Shown here: piece after piece, positions 38,447 through 46,687 of the stretch
Layout of the letters: every line of letters begins with the position of its first letter
How positions within the stretch are numbered: the first letter of the stretch is position 1
Assembly: GCA_963726135.1 (NCBI GenBank)
Contig: CAVSBE010000004.1
Span: 51,027 to 115,026, forward strand
Reading direction: 5' to 3'
Length of the DNA: 64,000 bases
Source of the DNA: Bog-473 sp963726135
GTDB taxonomy: Bacteria > Actinomycetota > Acidimicrobiia > Acidimicrobiales > RAAP-2
The notes under the pieces: generated by a model
Seen by the model: the letters and a program-made list of their open reading frames with translations, nothing else
What the model was told of the DNA's origin: nothing
Database searches by the model: none
Position numbers and translations under genes: made by a program

Positions 38447-39283
38447 CTACCGCCGCGCGCCGCGTGTGCGGCGCCGACGGACGATCATCGAATTGGACTT
38501 CTTGTTGCGGGCCCGGGTGCGGCCTTCGGGCTTGCCCCAGGGCGACACCGGGTGGCGGCCACCGGAGGACTTGCCCTCGCCGCCGCCGAGCGGGTGATCG
38601 ACCGGGTTCATGGCCACGCCCCGCGTCTGGGGGCGCTTTCCCTTCCAGCGGTTGCGCCCGGCCTTGCCCACCTTGACCAGCTCGGCCTCGGCGTTGCCGA
38701 CGACGCCGAGAGTGCCCCGGCAGTCGATGGAGACGCGCCGCATCTCGGTGGAGGGCAGCCGCAGCGTGGCGAAGACACCCTCCTTGGCCACCAGCTGGAC
38801 GCTCATGCCGGCGCCCCGCGCCATTTTGCCGCCTCCGCCCGGGCGCAGCTCGACGTTGTGGATGGTCGAGCCGACCGGGATGTAGCGCAGGGGCAGCGCG
38901 TTGCCGGGCCGGATGTCTGCGCCCTGGCCGCTCTGGAGCCTGTCACCGACCTTCACTCCGGCGGGGGCGAGGATGTAGCGCTTCTCACCGTCCGCGTAGT
39001 GCAGGAGGGCGATGCGGGCGTTGCGGTTGGGGTCGTACTCAATGGCCGCCACCTTGGCGGGAATGCCGTCCTTGTTCCGACGGAAGTCGACGATCCGGTA
39101 CTGCTGCTTGTGGCCGCCGCCGCGGTGGCGCGAGGTCTTGCGCCCGTGGTTGTTGCGCCCGCCGCTCTGCGGGTTGGGCGCGAGCAGCGACTTCTCGGGA
39201 CGGTCGCGGGTGATCTCGGAGAAGTCCGAGACGGTCTGGAAGCGCCGTCCGGGGCTGGTGGGTTTGCGTGAGCGAAGTGGCAT
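38447..39283 (-). CDS. rplB: 50S ribosomal protein L2
   Basis: L2 is needed for subunit joining and peptidyl transfer. It contains NNHGRKTSRHRGGGHK, RIALLHYADGEKRYILAP and the peptidyl-transferase-proximal MNPVDHPLGGGEGKSSGGRH. The 278-residue length is normal. It follows rplW after 13 bp. Confidence 0.98.
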   Translation of the reverse strand: MPLRSRKPTSPGRRFQTVSDFSEITRDRPEKSLLAPNPQSGGRNNHGRKTSRHRGGGHKQQYRIVDFRRNKDGIPAKVAAIEYDPNRNARIALLHYADGEKRYILAPAGVKVGDRLQSGQGADIRPGNALPLRYIPVGSTIHNVELRPGGGGKMARGAGMSVQLVAKEGVFATLRLPSTEMRRVSIDCRGTLGVVGNAEAELVKVGKAGRNRWKGKRPQTRGVAMNPVDHPLGGGEGKSSGGRHPVSPWGKPEGRTRARNKKSNSMIVRRRRTRGARR

Positions 39284-39296
39284 GTCGTTTCCCTGA

Positions 39297-39587
39297 TCAG
39301 CGATCGAAGAGGTCGATGGAGTCGTCGGGGTGCAGCGTGACGATGGCGCGCTTGGTGTCGGGCCGCTTGCCCCTCACGTTGGTGCGCCGGTTGCGCGTGG
39401 CCTTCCCCTTGCGATTGAGCGTGTTCACGTTCGTCACCCGCACGCCGAAGGCCTGCTCGACCGCGTGGCGCACGTCGATCTTGGTGGCCCGGGGGTCCAC
39501 GATGAAGACGTAGACGCTCTGGTCCATGAGCGCGTAGCTCTTCTCGGACACGACTGGGCGGATGAGCACCGACATCGCGTCACGCAT
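39297..39587 (-). CDS. rplW: 50S ribosomal protein L23
   Basis: L23 borders the exit tunnel and binds trigger factor and SRP. It shows LIRPVVSEKSYALMDQ, YVFIVDPRATKIDVRHAVEQ and GKRPDTKRAIVTLHP. The 96-residue length is normal. The start overlaps the rplD stop by 8 bp; an in-frame ATG four codons later is an alternative. Confidence 0.97.
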   Translation of the reverse strand: MRDAMSVLIRPVVSEKSYALMDQSVYVFIVDPRATKIDVRHAVEQAFGVRVTNVNTLNRKGKATRNRRTNVRGKRPDTKRAIVTLHPDDSIDLFDR

Positions 39588-40515
39588 CGTCGTCGGCCCC
39601 CTCGCTGGCGCCGTCGGGCTCCGTCACGGCCTCGGATTCGGTCACGGCTTCGGTCATGGCCTCGGGTTCCGTCGCGGCCTTCGCCCGCTTCGTGGCTCGC
39701 GCCCTGGGCTTGGCCGGCGCAGCCTCCTCCGTCGCCTCGACCTCGGCTGGGGTCACTTCGGCGGCTGTGTCGGGCGCCTCGGCCCTGTCGCCCTCCTCGA
39801 CGACGTGCGTCCCGGAGAAGTCGGACACGGCGGCCGGCAGTGTGCGGTCGGAGAAGAGCAGCCAGTCGGCCCGCAGCACGTCGTGCGCCGAGAGCTCGGC
39901 GAACGTGGTCGTCTGCGCCTCAGGCAGGTTGGCGAAGGAGCGCTCGACATCGAGCTCGTCGTAGGCGACGACGACCAGGACCGAGCCCTTCAGCTTGAGC
40001 TTGCGCAAGATGGTGGCGGCGTCCTTGGTCTTCGGCGCCGTGATCTTCCAGTCGTCGATGACGGTGACGCGGCCGATCTCGGCCCGGTCGCTCAGCGCCG
40101 AGAGCAGGGCCAGGCGCACCATCTTCTTGGGCGTGTGCTGCGCGTAGCTGCGCGGCTTGGGCCCGAGGGCCACGCCGCCGCCGGCCATGGAGGGCGAGCG
40201 GCTGCTTCCCTGGCGGGCCCGTCCCGTTCCCTTCTGGCGGAACGGCTTGGCGCCTCCCCCGCGTACCTCTGCCCGCGTCTTGGTCGACTGGGTCCCGGCC
40301 CGGGCGGCGGCCAGCTGGGCCGTCACCACCTGATGCAGCACGGCACGGTTGGGCTCGAGCCCGAAGACGGTCGGCTCCAGGTCGACCGTCCCGAGGTCGT
40401 GGCCCGCCGCGTTGCGCCGGGTCGCGGTGCGGGTCACCGGTGCCGGGCGATCCTTCCGGATCGTGTGGCGGAGCACCGTGCCGGTCCGCACCGTCTCCGT
40501 GGCGGTCGCCGTCAC
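39580..40515 (-). CDS. rplD: 50S ribosomal protein L4 with N- and C-terminal extensions
   Basis: The L4 core begins near residue 35 (NAAGHDLGTVDLEPTVFGLE) and includes the tunnel loop KPFRQKGTGRARQGSSRSP and VALGPKPRSYAQHTPKKM. A Thr/Arg-rich N-terminal leader precedes it. A C-terminal tail of about 60 residues alternates acidic and basic parts (VTPAEVEATEEAAPAKPRAR, then VTESEAVTEPDGASEGADDD). The 311-residue total exceeds the usual 205-225. The GTG start overlaps the rplC stop as GTGA. Confidence 0.95.
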   Translation of the reverse strand: MTATATETVRTGTVLRHTIRKDRPAPVTRTATRRNAAGHDLGTVDLEPTVFGLEPNRAVLHQVVTAQLAAARAGTQSTKTRAEVRGGGAKPFRQKGTGRARQGSSRSPSMAGGGVALGPKPRSYAQHTPKKMVRLALLSALSDRAEIGRVTVIDDWKITAPKTKDAATILRKLKLKGSVLVVVAYDELDVERSFANLPEAQTTTFAELSAHDVLRADWLLFSDRTLPAAVSDFSGTHVVEEGDRAEAPDTAAEVTPAEVEATEEAAPAKPRARATKRAKAATEPEAMTEAVTESEAVTEPDGASEGADDDA

Positions 40516-41171
40516 CGCGACCTCCCGGCCTTGGAGGGCGTCTTGACCGAGTTGCGCAGGACCACCACGCTGCCCCGGGCGCCGGGCACGGCCCCCTTGA
40601 CCAGTACCAGCTCGCGCTCGGCGTCGGCCGCCACGACCTCGAGGTTCAACGCCGTCACCTGCGAGCCGCCCATCTGCCCGGCCATGCGGGTGCCCTTGAA
40701 GACACGCGAGGGCGTGGCGCAGGCGCCGATGGCACCGGGCACGCGGTGGCTGCGGTGATTGCCGTGCGAGGCGCCCTGGCCCTTGAAGTTGTGGCGCTTC
40801 ATGCCGCCGGCGAAGCCCTTGCCCTTGCTGACCGCGATGGCGTCCACCCGCTCGCCGGCCTCCCACAGGTCCGCCGCCAGCTCCTGGCCGACCGCATAGT
40901 CGGCGACGTCATCGAGGCGGAGCTCGACGAGGGCCCGCCCGGGGTTGACGCCGGCCTTGGCGTAGTGCCCGATCTGCGGCTTCGTGAGGGTGGAGTTGCG
41001 CCGGAAGCCCCAGGTCACCTGCAGGGCGGAGTAGCCGTCGGTCGCAGGCGTCTTGACCTGGACGACGCGCACGGGCGCGACCTTCAGGACCGTCACCGGT
41101 ACGGCGCGGTTCTGGTCGTCCCAGACCTGGGTCATGCCGACCTTCTCGCCGACGATCGCCTTGCTTGCCAC
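40512..41171 (-). CDS. rplC: 50S ribosomal protein L3
   Basis: L3 is a primary 23S-binding protein close to the peptidyl transferase centre. It starts MASKAIVGEKVGMTQVWDD and contains KGKGFAGGMKRHNFKGQGAS, HGNHRSHRVPGAIGAC and PSRVFKGTRMAGQMG. The 219-residue length is normal. It is preceded by an unusual 253 bp gap after rpsJ. Confidence 0.98.
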   Translation of the reverse strand: MASKAIVGEKVGMTQVWDDQNRAVPVTVLKVAPVRVVQVKTPATDGYSALQVTWGFRRNSTLTKPQIGHYAKAGVNPGRALVELRLDDVADYAVGQELAADLWEAGERVDAIAVSKGKGFAGGMKRHNFKGQGASHGNHRSHRVPGAIGACATPSRVFKGTRMAGQMGGSQVTALNLEVVAADAERELVLVKGAVPGARGSVVVLRNSVKTPSKAGRSR

Positions 41172-41214
41172 TGTCCTCTCCCTGCGCTGGTTGGGTTTCC
41201 CGTGCGCATGCCAA

Positions 41215-41243
41215 CGCTCCGCCCGGGAGACCCGAGCGGAGCG
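41215..41243. promoter_or_regulatory. Stem-loop in the 253 bp rplC leader
   Basis: CGCTCCGC (41215-41222) and GCGGAGCG (41236-41243) form a perfect 8 bp stem with an inner CGGG-AGA-CCCG stem. It lies about 45 nt upstream of rplC on the minus strand. The gap 41172-41424 holds no gene I can support. The element could be a ribosomal-protein leader, an attenuator or a terminator for rpsJ; no strong promoter was found in the gap. Confidence 0.45.
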
Positions 41244-41424
41244 CTCGAATGGTTCGGCGTGAGGTACCGACCCGGAGGCCGGCGATCACGCACGTCTGTT
41301 GTACGTCGCAGCATCGGGGTGCCGCGTATTCGCCTCTGAGCTGCCCGATTGGGCGGCTCGCGAGGTTACACCATGGGCCTCCCCCCTGCCAGGCGTCCGG
41401 CGGGGGCGTAAGGCGGTTCGGCCG

Positions 41425-41751
41425 TCAGGCCGTCTGGATCTTGATCTCGATGTCGACCCCGGCCGGAAGGTCGAGCCGTTGCAGCGAATCGACCGTCTTG
41501 GGGGTGTGCTCGACGATGTCGACCAGGCGCTTGTGGACCCGCATCTCGAAGTGCTCGCGGGAGTCCTTGTACTTGTGGGGCGACCGGATCACCGTGTAGC
41601 GGTGCTTGTCGGTCGGCAGCGGTACCGGCCCGAGCACCTTGGCCTGCGTGCGGAGGACCGTCTGGACGATCTTCTCCGTGGACTGGTCGAGGATCTCGTG
41701 GTCGTAGGCCTTCAGCCTGATGCGGATCTTCTGCTTCGGGCCGTCGGCCAT
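41425..41751 (-). CDS. rpsJ: 30S ribosomal protein S10
   Basis: S10 has RIRLKAYDHEILDQSTEKIV, GPVPLPTDKHRYTVIRSPHK and SREHFEMRVHKRLVDI. The ATG is placed at MADGPKQKIRIRLKAY and gives 108 residues, a few more than the usual 102. It follows tuf after 31 bp, so the str and S10 gene groups are probably co-transcribed. Confidence 0.98.
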   Translation of the reverse strand: MADGPKQKIRIRLKAYDHEILDQSTEKIVQTVLRTQAKVLGPVPLPTDKHRYTVIRSPHKYKDSREHFEMRVHKRLVDIVEHTPKTVDSLQRLDLPAGVDIEIKIQTA

Positions 41752-41782
41752 CGTGCCTGCTCTCGTTCCGGTCGGGTCGTGC

Positions 41783-42970
<1,188 letters not shown>

Positions 42971-42997
42971 CGCCTCGCTACTCCCTGCTTATCGGAC

Positions 42998-43036
42998 GGG
43001 GCCACCGTGGCCCCGTCGCGGCGCCTGAAACGCCGC
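42998..43036 (-). promoter_or_regulatory. Two stem-loops in the tuf leader
   Basis: GGGGCC-ACCGT-GGCCCC (42998-43014) and GCGGCG-7 nt-CGCCGC (43018-43036) lie side by side in the fusA-tuf gap. They may act as a processing or partial termination site that lets tuf expression differ from fusA. Confidence 0.4.
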
Positions 43037-43081
43037 TTCTCTTGTCGTTGTGCGATCTCGGGCCCGGACTCCGGTCCGGTC

Positions 43082-45181
43082 CTACTCCCCGTGGGCCCGG
43101 GCGATGATCTCCTTGGAAATCGACTCCGGAACCTGGTTGTACGAATGGAACTGCATCGTGTACGTGGCGCGACCCTGGGTGCGCGAACGCAGGTCAGTAG
43201 AGTAGCCGAACATATCGGCGAGTGGGACAAGTGCCCTGACCACGTGGCTGGTCCCCTGCTGGTCCATGCCCTCCATCCTTCCCCGCCGCGAGGAGAGGTC
43301 GCCGGTGACCGCGCCCAAGAAGTCGTCGGGCACCGTGACCGTCACCTCCATCACCGGCTCGAGCAGCACGGGGCTGGCCGCCCGCAGCGCCTTCTTGATG
43401 GCCATGGAGCCGGCGATCTTGAACGCCATCTCCGAGGAGTCCACGTCGTGGTAGGAGCCGTAGGTCAGCGTCACCCGGACGTCGACCGTGGGGTAGCCGG
43501 CCAGGATGCCGGCAGTGAGCGCCTCCTGGATCCCGGCGTCGACCGAGGGGATGTACTCCTTGGGGATCACGCCGCCGCTGATCTTGTCGATGAACTCGTA
43601 GCCGCCGGCGGGCCCGGTCGGTTCGGCGCTGATGACCACGTGGCCGTACTGGCCCCGCCCACCCGTCTGGCGGATATAGCGCTCCTCGATCTTCTCGACC
43701 GGCTTGCGGATCGTCTCGCGGTAGGCCACCTGGGGCTTGCCCACGTTGGCGTCCACGCTGAACTCGCGCAGCATGCGGTCGACGAGCACCTCGAGGTGCA
43801 GCTCGCCCATGCCCGAGATCACGGTCTGGCCCGTCTCCTCGTCCGAGCGGACGCGGAAGGTGGGGTCCTCCTCGCTCAGCGCGTAGAGGGCGCGTGACAG
43901 CTTGTCCTGGTCGGCCTTGGTCTTGGGCTCCACGGCCACGTGGATCACGGGCTCGGGGAACTCCAGCGCCTCGAGCACGATCGGGTGTTGCGGGTTGCAC
44001 AAGGTGTCGCCGGTCGTCGTGTTCTTCATCCCGACGACGGCCATGATGTCGCCGGCGAAGATGGCGTCTTTGTCCTCACGGTGGTTGGCGTGCATCTGCA
44101 GGATCCGCCCCACCCGCTCCTTCTTGTCCTTGGTGGAGTTCAGAATCGACGCGCCCTTCGGCAAGGTGCCCGAGTACACCCGGATGTAGGTCAGCTTGCC
44201 CACGAAGGGGTCGGTCATGATCTTGAAGGCGAGGGCCGAGAAGGCGTCGCTGTCGTCCGCCTTGCGCTCCTCGAGGTCGTCGGGGTGTCCCGGCCGATGC
44301 CCCTGGGTCGGCGGCAGGTCGAGCGGGCTGGGCAAATAGTCGACGACGGCGTCGAGCATGGGCTGCACGCCCTTGTTCTTGAACGCCGAGCCGCAGAGCA
44401 CAGGGACGACGGCGGCGGCCAGCGTGGCCGTGCGCAGGGCCCGGCGTAGGTCGTCGGCCGTGATGGGCTCCTCGGCCAGGTACTTCTCCATGATCACGTC
44501 GTCGAAATTGGAGACGACGTCAATCAGCTGGTGGCGGGCATCCTCGGCCTCGGCCGCCATGTGCTCGGGGATGTCGAGCGTCTCCCACTCCTCCCCCATG
44601 TCCGAGGACCATACGAGGGCCTTCTGGTCCAGGAGGTCCACGACGCCCTTGAACTCGGACTCGACGCCGATCGGGAGCTGAATGACGGCCGGCAGCGCAT
44701 CGAGGCGGTCGCGGATCATCTGCACGGTGCGCTCGAAGTCGGCTCCGATACGGTCCATCTTGTTGACGAAGCAGATGCGCGGCACGTTGTACTTGTTGGC
44801 CTGGCGCCACACCGTCTCGGTCTGCGGCTCCACGCCCGCCACCGCGTCGAAGACGGCCACCGCGCCGTCGAGGACGCGCAGCGAGCGCTCGACCTCGACA
44901 GTGAAGTCGACGTGTCCGGGCGTGTCGATGATGTTGATCCAGTTGTCGCGCCACGAGCAGGTGGTGGCCGCCGAGGTGATCGTGATGCCGCGCTCTTGCT
45001 CCTGGACCATCCAGTCCATGGTGGCGGCACCCTCGTGGACCTCGCCGATCTTGTAGTTGCGCCCCGTGTAGTAGAGGATGCGCTCGGTCGTGGTGGTCTT
45101 GCCCGCGTCGATGTGGGCCATGATCCCGATGTTGCGGGTCTTGGCGAGCGGGAAGTCGCGGGTGGCGTTGGCGTCAGCCAT
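43082..45181 (-). CDS. fusA: Elongation factor G
   Basis: EF-G drives translocation on the ribosome. It shows G1 AHIDAGKTTTTE, G2 RGITITSAATT, G3 DTPGHVDF and G4 NKMDRIGADF. Domains III-V follow, including GMGELHLEVLVDRM and YSTDLRSRTQGRATYTMQF. The 699-residue length is normal. It is 51 bp downstream of rpsG. Confidence 0.99.
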   Translation of the reverse strand: MADANATRDFPLAKTRNIGIMAHIDAGKTTTTERILYYTGRNYKIGEVHEGAATMDWMVQEQERGITITSAATTCSWRDNWINIIDTPGHVDFTVEVERSLRVLDGAVAVFDAVAGVEPQTETVWRQANKYNVPRICFVNKMDRIGADFERTVQMIRDRLDALPAVIQLPIGVESEFKGVVDLLDQKALVWSSDMGEEWETLDIPEHMAAEAEDARHQLIDVVSNFDDVIMEKYLAEEPITADDLRRALRTATLAAAVVPVLCGSAFKNKGVQPMLDAVVDYLPSPLDLPPTQGHRPGHPDDLEERKADDSDAFSALAFKIMTDPFVGKLTYIRVYSGTLPKGASILNSTKDKKERVGRILQMHANHREDKDAIFAGDIMAVVGMKNTTTGDTLCNPQHPIVLEALEFPEPVIHVAVEPKTKADQDKLSRALYALSEEDPTFRVRSDEETGQTVISGMGELHLEVLVDRMLREFSVDANVGKPQVAYRETIRKPVEKIEERYIRQTGGRGQYGHVVISAEPTGPAGGYEFIDKISGGVIPKEYIPSVDAGIQEALTAGILAGYPTVDVRVTLTYGSYHDVDSSEMAFKIAGSMAIKKALRAASPVLLEPVMEVTVTVPDDFLGAVTGDLSSRRGRMEGMDQQGTSHVVRALVPLADMFGYSTDLRSRTQGRATYTMQFHSYNQVPESISKEIIARAHGE

Positions 45182-45232
45182 GGTGCGGAGCGGTCCTTGT
45201 GAACGGGTGGGTGTGGCGGTACGGGCGATCCA

Positions 45233-45703
45233 CTACCAGCGGTAGTGGGCGAAGGCGCGGTTGGACTCCGCCATCTTGTGCATGTCCTCGCGGCGCTTCA
45301 CCGAGGCCCCGATGTTGTTCGAGGCATCGAGGATCTCGCCGGCCAGGCGGTCGGCCATCGTCTTCTCGCGGCGCTGCCGTGAGTAGGTGGTCAGCCAGCG
45401 GATGGCGAGAGTGGTGGCGCGCCGGGGCCGGACTTCGACGGGCACCTGGTAGGTGGCACCGCCGACACGGCGCGACTTGACCTCGACCTCGGGACGCGTG
45501 TTCTCCACGGCGCGCTTCAGAGCGGAGACGGGGTCACCGCCCGACTTCTCCTGCACTTGCTCGAGGGCGGTGTAGACGATGCGCTCGGCGAGCGTGCGCT
45601 TGCCACGCGAGAGGATCTTGTTGACGAACTGAGTCACGAGGACCGAGCGGTAGACGGGGTCCGGGGCAAGCTCCCGGCGGGTGGCGGGTCCGTTACGCGG
45701 CAT
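45233..45703 (-). CDS. rpsG: 30S ribosomal protein S7
   Basis: S7 nucleates the 30S head. The 156-residue product starts MPRNGPATRRELAPDPVY and contains ALKRAVENTRPEVEVKSRRV, GGATYQVPVEVRPRRATTLA and REDMHKMAESNRAFAHYRW. The ATG chosen begins family homology, 2 bp after the rpsL stop. Confidence 0.98.
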   Translation of the reverse strand: MPRNGPATRRELAPDPVYRSVLVTQFVNKILSRGKRTLAERIVYTALEQVQEKSGGDPVSALKRAVENTRPEVEVKSRRVGGATYQVPVEVRPRRATTLAIRWLTTYSRQRREKTMADRLAGEILDASNNIGASVKRREDMHKMAESNRAFAHYRW

Positions 45704-45705
45704 CG

Positions 45706-46077
45706 CTATGACTCCTTCTTGGCGCCGTACCGGCTGCGGGCCTGGCTGCGCTCGCGCACGCCCGAGGTGTCGAGCGCGCCGCGCACGACCTTGTAGCGCA
45801 CGCCCGGCAGGTCCTTCACACGGCCGCCGCGGACGAGGACGATGGAGTGCTCCTGGAGGTTGTGGCCGACGCCGGGGATGTAGGCCGTGATCTCGACGCC
45901 CGAGGACAGACGGACGCGGGCCACCTTGCGCAGAGCCGAATTCGGCTTCTTGGGCGTGGTCGTGTAGACGCGCGTGCACACCCCCCGCCGCTGGGGCGCA
46001 CCCTTCAGGGCGGGGGTCTTGGTCTTGGTCACCTTGGCCTGCCGTCCCTTGCGGACGAGCTGGGCGATTGTGGGCAC
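45706..46077 (-). CDS. rpsL: 30S ribosomal protein S12
   Basis: S12 controls decoding accuracy. The GTG start gives MPTIAQLVRKGRQAKV. TTTPKKPNSALRKVARV and GVGHNLQEHSIVLVRGGRVK hold the two loops in which streptomycin-resistance changes occur; both have the wild-type lysine. The 123-residue length is normal. GAGAGG precedes the start. It is the first gene of the supercluster. Confidence 0.98.
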   Translation of the reverse strand: MPTIAQLVRKGRQAKVTKTKTPALKGAPQRRGVCTRVYTTTPKKPNSALRKVARVRLSSGVEITAYIPGVGHNLQEHSIVLVRGGRVKDLPGVRYKVVRGALDTSGVRERSQARSRYGAKKES

Positions 46078-46157
46078 GCGCTACCTCTCGATACAGAAAA
46101 TGTGTCCCCTGTGCTGGCGCTCGCGCGCCGGCCGAAGCCGCACAAGGCAGGAAGTAA

Positions 46158-46186
46158 ATGATAGCGGCTACCAGGGGGGTGAACAA
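46158..46186 (-). promoter_or_regulatory. Sigma-70-type promoter of the str operon
   Basis: On the minus strand TTGTTC (46186-46181), a 17 bp spacer and TATCAT (46163-46158) lie about 80 bp upstream of the rpsL GTG. This is the strongest vegetative promoter match in the window and would drive the whole ribosomal supercluster. Confidence 0.7.
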
Positions 46187-46300
46187 TCGCGGCAGCACCG
46201 AGGGCGGCACCCCAGGGATCGCCACGGTGCCTTCTCAGGCTCCCGGTCGAGTTGTCCAATGTCTCGGAGGCGGCCGAGTTCTCCAACTCGTGGCGGAAGA

Positions 46301-46344
46301 GTTTTTCAAAACTATAAACAAGATCGTGTACAGTTTTTGAAAAG
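46301..46344. promoter_or_regulatory. AT-rich imperfect dyad, left copy
   Basis: In an otherwise GC-rich gap, TTTTTCAAAACTATAAAC is followed by a 12 nt core and CAGTTTTTGAAAAG. The right arm's complement CTTTTCAAAAACTG resembles the left arm, so the element is an imperfect inverted repeat of operator size. A related element lies at 58797-58837. The rest of the rpsL-pccB gap (46187-46687) holds only this dyad, an ABC permease fragment and the pccB -10 element. Confidence 0.45.
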
Positions 46345-46439
46345 ACCCCCCCGCAGCAGAGCGCTGTCGCTGAACCCCGGAAGACCGCGCCCCGTCCAGG
46401 CCCGGGTTCACGGTCCCGCCCGCCACCGACTCGGCCGCG

Positions 46440-46565
46440 CCGAAGGGCGCCCGACAACGGGAAGAAGGCGTTGTCCATGGCCGTGGCGAAGGCCATCGTG
46501 GCGAGGGCCAGATAGAGGCCCCGCAGGCGCAGCCGGTTGGGCCGGCCCGCCAGGGCGATCGTCCC
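46440..46565 (-). pseudogene. Fragment of a branched-chain-amino-acid-type ABC permease gene
   Basis: About 40 codons on the minus strand read IALAGRPNRLRLRGLYLALA followed by TMAFATAMDNAFFPLSG. This resembles the segment RxRGLYLALATLAFA of LivM-type permeases. No start, no complete membrane domain set and no neighbouring transporter genes exist, and homology ends on both sides. It is best seen as a gene remnant. The family call rests on one short motif region. Confidence 0.45.
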
Positions 46566-46675
46566 CCGGCTTCGATCTTTTCCCCTGGCCAGACAAGGTT
46601 TCTTCCGTCGGGAATTGGAACGGCTCCCGCTCTGAAGTCTTGCGGTCCCAATTTCGGGCCCCTCTCCGGGGGCGT

Positions 46676-46681
46676 TAGCCT
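46676..46681 (+). promoter_or_regulatory. Leaderless-type -10 element of the carboxylase gene
   Basis: TAGCCT lies 6 nt before the ATG with no Shine-Dalgarno sequence. The arrangement is nearly the same as at lysC (TAGCCT-CG-4 nt-ATG). Confidence 0.45.
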
Positions 46682-46687
46682 CGGCGC

